Assembly (NCBI RefSeq): GCF_007859675.1
Contig: NZ_CP042305.1
Location: 744,001 to 808,000, forward strand
Origin: Humibacter ginsenosidimutans
Lineage (GTDB): Bacteria; Actinomycetota; Actinomycetes; Actinomycetales; Microbacteriaceae
DNA: 64,000 nt
Reading direction: 5' to 3'
The notes beneath the pieces were generated by a model that saw only the letters and a program-made list of their open reading frames with translations, searched no databases and was not told the origin of the DNA. How positions within the stretch are numbered: position 1 is the stretch's first letter; every line of letters begins with the position of its first letter. The position numbers and the translations under genes were made by a program. This document shows, in pieces, positions 7,930 through 17,990 of this stretch.

Positions 7930-9490
7930 TCAGAATGCATGGAAGACATAGCCCGCGACCAGCAGGGCCGCCACGCCGATGGCCAGGAACGCCGCCGTCA
8001 CGGCAAGCGCCACAGGCAGCTTGTTGCCGCGTTTGGTCGGCGGTGTGATCATGCCGCGCGTCGACGTGTGCGTCGCCACAGCCCTGCTCGCACGCACAGG
8101 TGCAACACTCGATGACGCCGGCGCGGCATCCGTCTCATCGAACAGCTTGTCGATGTCGGAGGAGTCGAAGTGATCGGGATGCTGCCCCGTCGCACCGAGC
8201 GAGCGCGGCAGGTCGATCGACCCGGTGACGATGACCTCCCCGGTGCTCGTCAAAGGAGATGTTCCAAGGCCCGCCACAGGGCTGGTGGGCAGGATCAGCG
8301 CATTCGCCGTGGTCACGCTTCCCGTCGATGCCGTGGATCGCGCACTCACCGGGTCTCCGGGCGCGGCATCGTCCCCGTTCATGGTCGACCAGTGTCCGGC
8401 AGCACGGGCTCGCAACTGCGGGTCTGTCGCCGGTCCCGTGTTCGTTTCGCCTGTCGTCGGTGCGACAGGAGCCGGTGCAGCGTGGGCGACGGGGATGGTG
8501 CGTTCCGGGGTCGGCTGCTGTGCGACGGCCGGAACCTCGGCCGGGAGTACCTGCTCTGGCGCTCGCCTCGGCGTAGGAACGGGTGCCTCGAATGATGTTG
8601 CGGCGTCGGCGGCCACCACAGGAATGTTGCCGCTGATCAGGTCCGCGAACCTGGATGCCGGCGCTGCGGCACTCGGCGTCGGATACGCGGGACGCGGGGG
8701 GCTCCGGGGCGTCGGAGGCCGCGGGAAGCGGTACCGGGCGGCTCACCGCCGCCGGTGCAGGCGCGGCCCGCTGCACATCGGCCGCCGAAGACGTGGGCTC
8801 TGCGGGCGCCACGGGCGTCGGCCACTGAGGCTGAGACTCAGGACGCGTCGTCGCAAACGGCAGCGGCATGGCGGGTGCCACCGCGGATTCCTGGGCCTCC
8901 TCCGCTGGGCGCTGCGCCTGCATCATGGCGCGCAGTTCCCTGCGCGTGAGCGGGCGATCCTCGGCCGGCACCGACGGCACGGCGCGCTGAACAGGCACGG
9001 GCTGTGCCGATTGAGGCGGTGTGGACGGCTGCGATGGCGGGGTGGGCTGCGGAGGCGTGTAGGCGACAGGCGACGTGTAGTCGGCAGGCTCCTGACGGGC
9101 GGGGGCGGGCTGCGACGGCACGGGGGCATAGGCGACCGGCGCGGGCAGGCGATCCTGGCCCGGAGCGGCGTTCGTCGGACCGCCGGCGTGCGATGCCGCC
9201 AACAGGCTGTCGAAAGCGAGGTCGTCGTAACGCGGCGCACGCGGCCGCATGGGAGCAGCCGGAGCAGGGTTCTGTGCTGTCGGTGCCGAGGCGTCTCGCT
9301 GGCTCGACGCGAAAGAGTACGGCGTCGACACCTCGGGGACCTCGCCGCCCTGGATCGGTGCATAGGTGGCCGCACGACGCGAGCCCGCCGCCGGTTCGGC
9401 GCCCGAGGTCTCGTGTTCGTGTTCAGCTGCGCGCTGACTCTCTCTCGCTTGGCGCCGCGTCTGTGGCGGCTGGTCTTGCCACGACGTCAT
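7930..9490 (-). pseudogene. Pro/Ala/Gln-rich protein with one C-terminal membrane helix; one apparent frameshift
   Basis: The N-terminal part from ATG 9490 ([20 protein letters not shown]) is low-complexity, rich in Pro, Ala, Gln and Arg, and contains PLTRRELRAMMQAQRP. At a run of six G on the forward strand (8696-8701) the frame must lose one base to continue as RPAYPTPSAAAPASRFADLISGNIP and on to a C-terminal single membrane helix (LPVALAVTAAFLAIGVAALLVAGYVF). The corrected product is about 519 residues, cytoplasmic-disordered with a tail anchor. The start overlaps the nadD stop (ATGA), so it is translationally coupled. I recognise no enzymatic domain; the function is unknown. An indel in the homopolymer is likelier to be a sequence error than a mutation. 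Confidence 0.65.
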
Positions 9491-10107
9491 GCCACACTCC
9501 GGTAAAGGTGATGCTTGGAGATGTACTGGACAACTCCATCGGGTACGAGATACCAGACGGGGAAACCCCGGCTGACGCGGTCCCTACAGTCGGTCGACGA
9601 GATGGCCAATGCCGGAACCTCCAACAAGCTTACGTCGCCATTGGGTAAACCCGTCACTTCGAGCAGATGTCCCGGTCGACTCACAGCGACGAAGTGCGCA
9701 AGATCCCAGAGCTCGTCGACGTCGCGCCAACTGAGGATCTGGGCGATGGCGTCAGCACCGGTGATGAAGAAAAGGTCCGCATCGGGCCGCGCCGCCTGCA
9801 GTTCGCGGAGCGTGTCGATCGTGTACGTCGGGCCGTTCCGGTCGATGTCGACTCTGCTGACCGTGAACCGCGGGTTGGATGCCGTCGCGATCACCGTCAT
9901 CAGATAACGGTGCTCCGCCTCGGTCACTCGGCCCTTCTGCCACGGCTCGCCCGTCGGCACGAAGACGACCTCGTCGAGATCGAACGACTGCGCGACCTCA
10001 CTGGCCGCGACGAGGTGACCATGGTGGATCGGATCGAATGTTCCACCCATGACCCCGACGCGCTCACGGCGCTGCCCGGACGGGCCGGTGGACGACGACG
10101 GCCGCAT
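9487..10107 (-). CDS. nadD: Nicotinate-nucleotide adenylyltransferase
   Basis: 206 residues. The nucleotidyltransferase motif [12 protein letters not shown] is at residues 21-32 and the C-terminal ISSTDCRDR (SxTxxR-type) motif is present. The enzyme joins ATP and nicotinate mononucleotide to form deamido-NAD in NAD synthesis. The first 16 residues are polar and may be extra, but the only other candidate start, the internal Met of VGVMGG, is too close to the motif, so ATG 10107 is kept. It follows a small membrane protein gene and is coupled to the downstream Pro-rich gene by a 4-base overlap. Confidence 0.95.
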   Translation of the reverse strand: MRPSSSTGPSGQRRERVGVMGGTFDPIHHGHLVAASEVAQSFDLDEVVFVPTGEPWQKGRVTEAEHRYLMTVIATASNPRFTVSRVDIDRNGPTYTIDTLRELQAARPDADLFFITGADAIAQILSWRDVDELWDLAHFVAVSRPGHLLEVTGLPNGDVSLLEVPALAISSTDCRDRVSRGFPVWYLVPDGVVQYISKHHLYRSVA

Positions 10108-10119
10108 GTGACCCGTTGG

Positions 10120-10356
10120 TCAGTGTTCCTCGGGCCCGGGGTGACCTGCGCCATGGTGGTACGCGCCTGGCGCGCCGGCGTGCTGTGCGGCATCCGCCTC
10201 TGCCTTGTGGCTGTGGCGGTTGGCCACGTCGCGGTAGGTCCAGGTCACGAACGCGAGGACCGCGAACACGCACAAGACGACGATGCCGAGCACCCAAGGC
10301 TGCACCCCGTAAGCGTTCGAGGTTCCCTCTGCGATGGCTGCTGCAACGATCGACAT
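10120..10356 (-). CDS. Small single-pass membrane protein, His-rich tail
   Basis: 78 residues: a short N-terminus, one membrane helix (WVLGIVVLCVFAVLAFVTW), then a soluble tail with several His (RHSHKAEADAAQH, YHHGAGHPGPEEH). It lies 12 bases upstream of nadD on the same strand and is likely co-transcribed. I do not recognise a family; small membrane proteins at this site occur in related actinobacteria. The His-rich tail could bind metal, which is only a guess. Confidence 0.6.
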   Translation of the reverse strand: MSIVAAAIAEGTSNAYGVQPWVLGIVVLCVFAVLAFVTWTYRDVANRHSHKAEADAAQHAGAPGAYHHGAGHPGPEEH

Positions 10357-10447
10357 GCGACTCTTTCCTTTCGCGGCGAATGCCAGGTGACAAGTCTACT
10401 CATGATGGGCGCGGTGCCGACCGCCGGGCGGTGCGGCGCGCCGCACC

Positions 10448-11737
10448 TCACTCGCGGATCTGGCCCGAGCCCCGAACGATCCACTTCGTGGTGGTGAGCT
10501 CCGGCAGCCCCATCGGACCTCTTGCGTGCAGCTTCTGCGTGGAGATACCCACCTCGGCGCCGAATCCGAACTCGCCGCCATCGGTGAACCTGGTCGACGC
10601 ATTGACCATCACGACGGCGGAATCGACCTCGGCGAGGAACCGCTCGGCGTTGCCGAGATCGTCGGTGATGATCGACTCGGTGTGCTGCGTCGAATAGCGT
10701 CGGATGTGCTCGATGGCCTCATCGAGCGAATCGACGACGCCGACGGACACGTCGAGGCTCATGTGCTCTGTCGCCCAGTCCTCATCCGTGACGGGGATCG
10801 AATCGGGAAAGATCTCGTGAGCACGAGCATCCGCGTGCACCGTCACACCGTCTGCGCGCAGTGCCGTCAGCACGGACGGAAGCAGACGCTGCGCCGCCGC
10901 CTTGTGCACCAAAACCGTCTCGACCGCGTTGCAGACGCTGGGGCGCTGCACCTTGGCATTGCGTACGATGTCGACGGCCCAGTGCTCGTTGGCGCTCTCG
11001 TCGAGCACGATGTGCACGACTCCCGCTCCGGTCTCGATCACGGGCACGGTGGATGACTCGACCACGGTGCGAATGAGCTGTGCACTCCCCCGTGGGATCA
11101 GCACGTCGACGAGGCCTCGTGCCTGCATGAGCAGGGTTCCGCCCTCGCGGCCGAACTCGTCGACGGTCTGCACGGCATCCGCCGGAATGCCCGCCTCGGC
11201 GATCGCGCCCCTGATCACGTCGACGAGCAGGCGATTGCTCGACTCGGCCGCCCTGCCGCCCCTGAGGACGACAGCATTGCCGCTCTTGAGCGCCAGCGCT
11301 GCGATGTCGACGGTGACGTTCGGCCGCGCCTCGTAGATCACACCGACCACCCCGAACGGCACGCGCACCTGCTGGATCGACACGCCGTTCGGCAGCCTGC
11401 TGCCGCGCGTCGTCGTGCCGACGGGGTCTGGCAACGCGATGACATCGTCGACGGCGTGTGCCAGCGCCATGATGCGCCGCTCGTCGAGAGCGAGCCGATC
11501 GAGGAGTCCGGCCGAGAGCCCATTGGCCCTGCCGCGCTCCAGGTCTTCGGCGTTCGCCTCGATGATGCGACCCGCGTCGGCCAGGATCGCATCGGAGATG
11601 CGCCGCAACGCCGCGTTCTTCTGCGCGGCCGTCGCGGTCGTCAGCGGCACCGTCGCGGCCTTCGCGGCACGCAGCTTGCGCTCGAACGCGGCGACGTCCA
11701 GCGTCGCGGAGGCGGACTGGAGAACGGTGGGGGTCAT
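10448..11737 (-). CDS. proA: Glutamate-5-semialdehyde dehydrogenase (gamma-glutamyl phosphate reductase)
   Basis: 429 residues, standard ProA length. The conserved PFGVVGVIYEARPNVTVD segment (128-144) and the catalytic cysteine in QRPSVCNAVETVL (C269) are present. It reduces gamma-glutamyl phosphate to glutamate semialdehyde with NADPH, the second step of proline synthesis. It lies 28 bases downstream of proB and belongs to the obgE-proB-proA run. Confidence 0.96.
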   Translation of the reverse strand: MTPTVLQSASATLDVAAFERKLRAAKAATVPLTTATAAQKNAALRRISDAILADAGRIIEANAEDLERGRANGLSAGLLDRLALDERRIMALAHAVDDVIALPDPVGTTTRGSRLPNGVSIQQVRVPFGVVGVIYEARPNVTVDIAALALKSGNAVVLRGGRAAESSNRLLVDVIRGAIAEAGIPADAVQTVDEFGREGGTLLMQARGLVDVLIPRGSAQLIRTVVESSTVPVIETGAGVVHIVLDESANEHWAVDIVRNAKVQRPSVCNAVETVLVHKAAAQRLLPSVLTALRADGVTVHADARAHEIFPDSIPVTDEDWATEHMSLDVSVGVVDSLDEAIEHIRRYSTQHTESIITDDLGNAERFLAEVDSAVVMVNASTRFTDGGEFGFGAEVGISTQKLHARGPMGLPELTTTKWIVRGSGQIRE

Positions 11738-11765
11738 CCGCCAAGTTTATGGCGTGCCGCACACC

Positions 11766-12563
11766 CTACGAGCGTGGTGAAGACGCTTGCGGCTCGAACC
11801 ACGTGCCAACAGACTCGCCCGCGAGCGCTGATCGAACCAGGCCGGTCGACGTGATCAGCACGGCACTGCCGGATTCCGCGGCGTGCCGCGCGGCGGAGAC
11901 CTTCGTGACGGCACCGCCTGTGCCGACGCCTGCCAGCGAACTCGCTCCGATCTCGACGCCGTCGAGCGGATCGCCTGCTGCGACGAAATCGATACGTTCC
12001 GCGCCGGGTTCCTGCGGCGGCTTCGTGTACAGCGCGTCGACATCCGAGAGCAGAACGAGCAGGTCAGCACCGATCAGGCTCGTCACCAGCGCGGCAAGGC
12101 GGTCGTTGTCGCCGAACCGGATCTCCTGGGTCGCGACCGTGTCGTTCTCGTTGACGATGGGCAGGATGCGCAGGTCGAGAAGCCGCTCCATCGCACGCCG
12201 TGCGTTCGACCGAGGCGTCGGATTCTCCAGATCGCCCGCCGTCAGCAGCACCTGGCCGGCGACGATGTCGTAACGGTCGAGACTGTCCTGGTAGCGATAG
12301 ATGAGCACGTTCTGCCCCACCGCGGCTGCCGCCTGCTGCGTGGCGAGATCGGTGGGACGACCGTCCAGCGCCAGATACGGGATGCCCGTGGCGATGGCGC
12401 CCGACGACACGAGAACCACCTGCGTGCCGGTCGAGTGCGTCGCGGCGAGAGCATCCACGAGGGGGCCGATCTGGTGTGCGTTCTCGCCGCTGATCGACGA
12501 CGACCCCACCTTGACGACGATGCGCCGCGCGGCCCGGATCATCGATCTGTCGCTGATCACCAC
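11766..12563 (-). CDS. proB: Glutamate 5-kinase, short form without PUA domain
   Basis: 265 residues from a GTG at 12563, two bases after the obgE stop. The amino-acid-kinase fold is clear: RIVVKVGSSSI, LVSSGAIATGI, NENDTVATQEIRFGDNDRLAA and GVGTGGAVTKVSAA. It phosphorylates glutamate as the first step of proline synthesis and is normally feedback-inhibited by proline. The usual E. coli-type enzyme has a C-terminal PUA domain of about 100 residues; here translation ends after VGTWFEPQASSPRS, so that domain is absent. There is no sign of a frameshift: nothing PUA-like follows in 11738-11765. Confidence 0.95.
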   Translation of the reverse strand: MVISDRSMIRAARRIVVKVGSSSISGENAHQIGPLVDALAATHSTGTQVVLVSSGAIATGIPYLALDGRPTDLATQQAAAAVGQNVLIYRYQDSLDRYDIVAGQVLLTAGDLENPTPRSNARRAMERLLDLRILPIVNENDTVATQEIRFGDNDRLAALVTSLIGADLLVLLSDVDALYTKPPQEPGAERIDFVAAGDPLDGVEIGASSLAGVGTGGAVTKVSAARHAAESGSAVLITSTGLVRSALAGESVGTWFEPQASSPRS

Positions 12564-12565
12564 TC

Positions 12566-14083
12566 TTACTCGGCCTCGCCGTCGTCACCGCGCCAGAGAC
12601 CGGCCTCACGCTCGCGATCGAGCTCCGCCCGCGCCTCAGCCTTCGCGTCCATGCGCTCGTGGTACTCCTCGCGCCGCTGGCCCCGGGTGGGCCGCTGGTT
12701 CGTGTCGAGACGGGTATCAGAACCGCGAGGCGACGTGACCAGCTCGGCGGTCGACGTCAGCGTCGGCTCCCAGTCGAACACCACACCGTTGTCACCGCCG
12801 ATCACCACTGCCGATCCCGCGATGGCGCCGGCCTTCACGAGTTGGTCTTCGACGCCGAGCTTGGCGAGCCGGTCTGCGAGGAAGCCGACCGCCTCGTCGT
12901 TCGCGAAGTCGGTCTGGGCGACCCACCGTTCGGGCTTCGCACCGCGAATGCGATACACCGTCCCCTCAGAGCCGCCCTCTGCCCGCACGGTGAATCCCGC
13001 CTCGTCGACGGCCCTCGGCCTGATGACGATGCGCGGCGTCGTCTCCGCTTCGGCGGCCGCGGCGACCCTGGCCTCCTCGACGAGCTGCGCCAGCGCGAAA
13101 GACAGCGCCCGAAGGCCCTCGTGACTGACCGTCGAGATCTCGAACACGCGATAGCCGCGCGCCTCGAGTTCTGGACGGACGAACGCGGCGAGCTCCGCGG
13201 CATCCGGCACATCGATCTTGTTCAGTGCGATGAGCTGGGGACGCTCCAGGAGCGGCAGCTGCCCCTCGGGAACCGGATAGGCCGCGAGCTCACGCAGGAT
13301 GACGTCGAGATCGCTGATCGGATCGCGCCCCGGTTCCAGAGTGGCACAGTCGAGCACGTGCAGCAGCGCGCTGCACCGCTCGACGTGACGAAGGAACTCG
13401 AGTCCGAGCCCCTTGCCCTCGCTCGCGCCCTCGATGAGACCCGGGACGTCGGCGATCGTGTATCGCACGTCGCCCGCCTGCACCACGCCGAGATTGGGGT
13501 GCAGGGTCGTGAACGGGTAGTCCGCGATCTTCGGCTTCGCCGCCGAAAGCGCTGCGACGAGGCTGGACTTGCCCGCAGACGGGTAACCGACGAGGGCCAC
13601 GTCGGCGACCGTCTTCAGCTCGAGGACGACGTCGCCCTCCCACCCCGGTGTGCCGAGCAGCGCGAAGCCCGGCGCCTTGCGCTTGGGCGAAGCGAGCGCG
13701 GCGTTGCCGAGACCGCCCAACCCGCCAGGCGCCACGACGTAGCGCATTCCGGGCTGATCGAGGTCTGCGAGCGGTGTGCCCGAGGCATCCTTCACCACGG
13801 TGCCGACGGGCACCGGCAGCTCCAGATCGTCTCCCGAAGCCCCGCTTCGGTTGTCGCCCATGCCGAAACCGCCGTTCTCCGACGTGCGGTGCGGATGCCG
13901 GTGGTACGCCAGCAGGGTCGTGACACCCGGGTCGGTCACGAGCGCGATGTCGCCGCCGTGGCCGCCGTTGCCGCCGTCGGGACCGGCGAGAGGCTTGAAC
14001 TTCTCCCGGCGCACCGAGACGCATCCGTTGCCGCCGTGCCCTGCGCGCAGGTGCAGCGTCACGGTGTCGACGAACGTCGCCAT
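12566..14083 (-). CDS. obgE: Obg-family GTPase
   Basis: 505 residues with three regions. Residues 1-158 form the glycine-rich Obg fold ([27 protein letters not shown]). The G domain has G1 GYPSAGKSS (166-173), G3 DVPG (212-215) and G4 NKID (288-291). The C-terminal OCT domain (ending around FDWEP) is followed by a charged tail rich in Arg/Glu. Obg proteins associate with the 50S subunit and link ribosome assembly to growth and stringent response. The position after rplU-rpmA and before proB is classic. Confidence 0.97.
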   Translation of the reverse strand: MATFVDTVTLHLRAGHGGNGCVSVRREKFKPLAGPDGGNGGHGGDIALVTDPGVTTLLAYHRHPHRTSENGGFGMGDNRSGASGDDLELPVPVGTVVKDASGTPLADLDQPGMRYVVAPGGLGGLGNAALASPKRKAPGFALLGTPGWEGDVVLELKTVADVALVGYPSAGKSSLVAALSAAKPKIADYPFTTLHPNLGVVQAGDVRYTIADVPGLIEGASEGKGLGLEFLRHVERCSALLHVLDCATLEPGRDPISDLDVILRELAAYPVPEGQLPLLERPQLIALNKIDVPDAAELAAFVRPELEARGYRVFEISTVSHEGLRALSFALAQLVEEARVAAAAEAETTPRIVIRPRAVDEAGFTVRAEGGSEGTVYRIRGAKPERWVAQTDFANDEAVGFLADRLAKLGVEDQLVKAGAIAGSAVVIGGDNGVVFDWEPTLTSTAELVTSPRGSDTRLDTNQRPTRGQRREEYHERMDAKAEARAELDREREAGLWRGDDGEAE

Positions 14084-14235
14084 GATGCTCCTACTCTCCC
14101 GCCGTGCGGGTCGATTTCTACGGTAATCGGATGCCTGTGCGACGGCGCGTGCACGTCATCGGTGCACCGCGCCCCGCAGACGCGGATGGACGGGCACGAG
14201 GCCCGCCCATCCGGTATGTCTTGCCTGACGAGAGG

Positions 14236-14490
14236 TCAGTCGCCGGCCACCACGTTGACGACCTTGCGGCCGCCCTTGGTGCCGAACTCGACAGCGCCCG
14301 CCTCGAGGGCGAACAGCGTGTCGTCGCCACCACGGCCGACGTTGGCGCCCGGGTGGAAGTGCGTGCCGCGCTGGCGGACGATGATCTCGCCCGCGTTCAC
14401 GACCTGGCCGCCGAAGCGCTTGACGCCGAGGCGCTGCGCGTTCGAGTCGCGGCCGTTGCGAGTGGAGCTCGCTCCCTTTTTGTGTGCCAT
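14236..14490 (-). CDS. rpmA: 50S ribosomal protein bL27
   Basis: 84 residues beginning [20 protein letters not shown], the standard bL27 N-terminus that reaches towards the peptidyl-transferase centre, followed by [22 protein letters not shown]. It lies 21 bases downstream of rplU. 152 bases separate it from obgE; that gap holds no gene. Confidence 0.98.
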   Translation of the reverse strand: MAHKKGASSTRNGRDSNAQRLGVKRFGGQVVNAGEIIVRQRGTHFHPGANVGRGGDDTLFALEAGAVEFGTKGGRKVVNVVAGD

Positions 14491-14511
14491 GAGTGTCTCT
14501 CCTCGCGCTGC

Positions 14512-14820
14512 TTACTTGATGCCGGTGACCTTGACACGCGTGAGCTCCTGACGGTGGCCCTGGCGCTTCTTGTAGCCGGTCTTGTTCTTGAACTTCTGGA
14601 TCACGATCTTCGGACCACGGAGGTCGCCGAGCACCTCGGCGGTGACCTTCACCTTGGCCAGAGCCTTGGCGTCACTGGTGACCTTGTCACCGTCGACCAG
14701 GAGCACCGCGGGGAGCTCGACCGTGCCGTTCTCTCCGGCCTTGACGCGGTCCATCGTCACGATGGTGCCGACCTCGACCTTCTCCTGCCGACCGCCGGCG
14801 CGCACAACTGCGTAAACCAC
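14512..14820 (-). CDS. rplU: 50S ribosomal protein bL21
   Basis: 102 residues with the bL21 hallmarks [17 protein letters not shown] at the start and [20 protein letters not shown] near the end. It is the first gene of the rplU-rpmA(-obgE-proB-proA) run. A long 5' leader separates it from the promoter proposed at 14966-14995. Confidence 0.98.
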   Translation of the reverse strand: MVYAVVRAGGRQEKVEVGTIVTMDRVKAGENGTVELPAVLLVDGDKVTSDAKALAKVKVTAEVLGDLRGPKIVIQKFKNKTGYKKRQGHRQELTRVKVTGIK

Positions 14821-14965
14821 TACTCGTACCTATCTGATGAGGAATCTCTTCGGATTCCAGGCTGACGTTTGATTTCGCTGGTCACGCCCCCAAAGTGGGA
14901 GAAGGGTTCGAGCCAGAAAACGAAAGGGTGCTTCACCGCGATAAGTCGGCGCACACCAACAGTCG

Positions 14966-14995
14966 AGCTTACCGTAAGGCCGCAAAGGCGGTCAA
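14966..14995 (-). promoter_or_regulatory. Probable sigma-70-type promoter of rplU
   Basis: On the minus strand TTGACC (14995-14990), an 18-base spacer and TAAGCT (14971-14966) resemble a housekeeping promoter. Transcription starting near 14958 would give a leader of about 138 bases before rplU, long enough to hold regulatory structure. Confidence 0.6.
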
Positions 14996-15029
14996 ACCGG
15001 GCCGGCAGCGTGTCACCCCGTCCCGGTCG

Positions 15030-15035
15030 TAGACT
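15030..15035 (+). promoter_or_regulatory. Candidate -10 box (TAGACT) for a leaderless DUF4031 mRNA
   Basis: TAGACT ends seven bases before ATG 15043, with no ribosome-binding sequence between. No convincing -35 is seen. Confidence 0.45.
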
Positions 15036-15042
15036 CACCGCC

Positions 15043-15315
15043 ATGGCCATCCTGATCGACACTCCTCGGTGGCCGAACCACGGAACGCTCTGGTCTCACC
15101 TCCTCAGCGACAGCTCTCTGGCCGAACTGCACGAGTTCGCACACAGAAACGGAGTGCCGGAACGCGCGTTCGATCTCGACCACTACGACGTGCCGCAACG
15201 AAGCCACGACGATCTGGTCGCGGCGGGCGCGCGACCGGTGTCGAACCGGGAGCTCGTCGAGCGTCTGCGCGACAGCGGCCTGCGCATCACAGCCGCCGAG
15301 CGGCGCCGGCGCTGA
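15043..15315 (+). CDS. DUF4031-family protein
   Basis: 90 residues: MAILIDTPRWPNHGTLWSHL at the start, SLAELHEFAHRNGVPERAFDLDHYDVP in the middle and VERLRDSGLRITAAERRRR at the end, matching the small actinobacterial DUF4031 family whose function is not known. The start at 15043 places it seven bases from a good -10 element. It is divergent from rplU and convergent with the RNase gene, 32 bases away. Confidence 0.8.
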   Translation: MAILIDTPRWPNHGTLWSHLLSDSSLAELHEFAHRNGVPERAFDLDHYDVPQRSHDDLVAAGARPVSNRELVERLRDSGLRITAAERRRR

Positions 15316-15347
15316 CACCCCGTGCGAGACGGGGCGTCAGCCACACG

Positions 15348-17990
15348 TCACGCGTGCTGTGCGTCGTCCTGAGCAGGGGCGATGGTACCGCCGGTGAGTC
15401 CGGCCGTCGTCACCCGTCGACGCGACCGGCCCTGGCCCGGCTGCTTCGGCTCCGGAAGCGCATCGAGAACCGAGCCGAGGATCTCCTTGGCCTGTTCCCG
15501 GTCGACGCGAGCTGCGGGCTCCGCATGCACCTGCACGGGGATGTCGAGGATCGAGAGCGGCGGAACCAGCTCATCGTCGGCCCGCGCCGCGTGCTCGTTC
15601 GAGACCGACTCGTGCGCCTGTGCCTCATCGGCCACAGCGACCGGCACCTCGGCAGAGGTCTCCGGCTCGCGCGGCGTCTCTGCGACGACGGCCTCGTCGT
15701 TGTTCGGGGTGCCGTTGCCGGAACCGCGACGACCGCGACCGCGACCGCCTCTGCGGCTGCGCGGGGCATCCTTCTTCTCGTCGCCTTCGGCGTTCGGACC
15801 GCCGTCGACGGCCACACCGTCACCCTGCTTCTCTGAGCCGGCTGCACGGTGCTTCGGGCCGGATGCCGCCTCACCGGTGGCCTCGGTCGCGACCTCTGCG
15901 AGCTCGGCATCGGCATCGGGGTGAGGGTGCAGCGTGCTCGCCGCGATCTGGGCCAGCGCGTTCTTCGCATCGTCGGTGATCTCGTGCGTGCCGGCGTGCC
16001 CGTTGGCCGTGGACTGGCTGTTGGCGGATGCCGTCGCACCGGTCTTGCCCCCGCGTCGCCTTTCCGGCGGCTGCGGTGCCCTGTGCTTCGTGACCGGGTC
16101 GTGGTGCACGATCACTCCGCGGCCGGCGCAGACCTCGCACGGCTCGCTGAAGGTCTCGAGCAGGCCGAGGCCGAGCTTCTTACGCGTCATCTGCACGAGA
16201 CCGAGCGAGGTGACTTCGGCGACCTGATGCTTGGTGCGGTCTCTGCTCAGGCACTCGACGAGACGCCGCAGCACGAGGTCGCGGTTGGACTCGAGCACCA
16301 TGTCGATGAAGTCGACGACGATGATGCCGCCGATGTCGCGCAGCCGCAGCTGACGAACGATCTCCTCCGCCGCCTCGAGGTTGTTCTTGGTGACGGTCTC
16401 TTCGAGGTTGCCGCCGGAGCCCACGAATTTTCCGGTGTTGACGTCGACGACCGTCATGGCCTCCGTGCGATCGATCACGAGCGAACCGCCGGAGGGCAGC
16501 CACACCTTGCGGTCGAGCGCCTTCTCGATCTGCTCCGTGATGCGGAACTCGTCGAAGGCATCCCGTTGGCCCTCGTATGCCTCGACCCGCTCGAGAAGGT
16601 CGGGCGCCACCTGGCGGAGGTAGCTTTCGATGGTCTGCCTGGCGTCGTCGCCCGCGATGATCATCTTCTGGAAGTCTTCGTTGAAGACGTCACGCACGAT
16701 CTTGATCAGCAGGTCGGGTTCGCTGTGCAGCAGCGCCGGCGCCTGCACGCTCTCGGCCTGCTTCGAGATGTCCGCCCACTGCGCGGTAAGGCGGTTGACG
16801 TCGACCGTCAGCTGCTCCTGGGTGGCGCCTTCGGCCGCGGTGCGCACGATGACACCGGTGTTCTCCGGCAGCACCTCTTTGAGGATCTTCTTGAGGCGCG
16901 CGCGCTCGGTGTCGGGCAGCTTGCGGCTGATGCCGTTCATCGACCCGTTGGGCACGTAGACGAGATATCGGCCGGGCAGGCTGACCTGGCTCGTGAGCCT
17001 GGCGCCCTTGTGGCCGACCGGGTCCTTCGTGACCTGCACGAGAACCTTGTCGCCCGACTTCAGCGCGAGTTCGATGCGGCGCGGCTGATTGCCGGTCTCT
17101 GCGGCATCCCAGTCGACCTCGCCCGAGTAGAGCACGGCGTTGCGTCCACGCCCGATGTCGACGAAGGCGGCCTCCATGCTGGGCAGCACATTCTGCACCC
17201 GGCCGAGATAGACGTTGCCGATCAGCGACGCCTCCTGGGAACGTGCAACATAGTGCTCGACGAGCACGCCGTCTTCGAGCACGCCGATCTGGATGCGCCC
17301 GCCCTTGGATCGCACGATCATCTGACGGTCGACGGCCTCGCGGCGGGCGAGGAACTCGGCCTCGGTGATGACCGGACGACGCCGGCCCGCGTCGCGGCCG
17401 TCGCGACGGCGCTGCTTCTTCGCCTCGAGCCGAGTCGAACCCTTGACCTTCTGCGGTTCGGTGATGAGCTCCGGCTCGCGCTGACGGCGCGGTGCCTCGT
17501 CCTGCCCCTCCCCCGATCCGCCTCGCCGACGCGTGCGCTTGCGCGACGTGCCCTCTTCCCGCTCCGCGGTCTCTTCGTGTGCCGCGACGGGCGGCGGTGC
17601 GAGTACGGGCGGCGCCTGGAACAGCAGAGCCGTGCTCGGGAGGCCAGGGGCCTGTGCGGCGTGCGCGGCAGAGGCGGCCTGCGCCGCGGGTTCGTCGGAT
17701 GCCTCAGCCTGCGCTTCCGTCTCGGCAACGTCGTCCGCACGGCCGATCTCGACCGTCGTCGCGGACGTGGCCTCCGCCGTGGCCTGCTCGGCCGCCGGCT
17801 GTTCGACGACGGCGTTCGTCGCCGGCGCCTCTACGCTCTGACCGGGGATGCCCTCCGGAGCAGCCGCCTGCACCTCCGGCTCGGTCTTGCGCGTCCCGCG
17901 CCTGCCACCGAAGAGCCTGCCGCGCTTACGCGGTGCAGCTCCTTCTGTGCCGTGCGATTCTTCCCATGAATTCTGATCGTTCTCCACCAT
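15348..17990 (-). CDS. rne: Ribonuclease E/G family endoribonuclease
   Basis: 880 residues. Residues 1-210 are a disordered Ala/Glu/Arg-rich arm. An S1-like segment follows (GNVYLGRVQNVLPSMEAAFVDIGRG), then the RNase E/G catalytic core with DVNTGKFVGSGGN and VVDFIDM aspartates that bind Mg, and the zinc-link motif CEVCAGRG. The last 230 residues are another charged disordered arm (RRGGRGRGRRGSG). It cleaves single-stranded AU-rich RNA in mRNA decay and rRNA/tRNA processing; long arms on both sides are typical of actinobacterial RNase E. It is monocistronic here, with a long upstream region. Confidence 0.95.
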   Translation of the reverse strand: MVENDQNSWEESHGTEGAAPRKRGRLFGGRRGTRKTEPEVQAAAPEGIPGQSVEAPATNAVVEQPAAEQATAEATSATTVEIGRADDVAETEAQAEASDEPAAQAASAAHAAQAPGLPSTALLFQAPPVLAPPPVAAHEETAEREEGTSRKRTRRRGGSGEGQDEAPRRQREPELITEPQKVKGSTRLEAKKQRRRDGRDAGRRRPVITEAEFLARREAVDRQMIVRSKGGRIQIGVLEDGVLVEHYVARSQEASLIGNVYLGRVQNVLPSMEAAFVDIGRGRNAVLYSGEVDWDAAETGNQPRRIELALKSGDKVLVQVTKDPVGHKGARLTSQVSLPGRYLVYVPNGSMNGISRKLPDTERARLKKILKEVLPENTGVIVRTAAEGATQEQLTVDVNRLTAQWADISKQAESVQAPALLHSEPDLLIKIVRDVFNEDFQKMIIAGDDARQTIESYLRQVAPDLLERVEAYEGQRDAFDEFRITEQIEKALDRKVWLPSGGSLVIDRTEAMTVVDVNTGKFVGSGGNLEETVTKNNLEAAEEIVRQLRLRDIGGIIVVDFIDMVLESNRDLVLRRLVECLSRDRTKHQVAEVTSLGLVQMTRKKLGLGLLETFSEPCEVCAGRGVIVHHDPVTKHRAPQPPERRRGGKTGATASANSQSTANGHAGTHEITDDAKNALAQIAASTLHPHPDADAELAEVATEATGEAASGPKHRAAGSEKQGDGVAVDGGPNAEGDEKKDAPRSRRGGRGRGRRGSGNGTPNNDEAVVAETPREPETSAEVPVAVADEAQAHESVSNEHAARADDELVPPLSILDIPVQVHAEPAARVDREQAKEILGSVLDALPEPKQPGQGRSRRRVTTAGLTGGTIAPAQDDAQHA

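Noticed and set aside
15849..17969. Plus-strand open frame of 706 codons
   Set aside because: Shadow of the RNase E gene.
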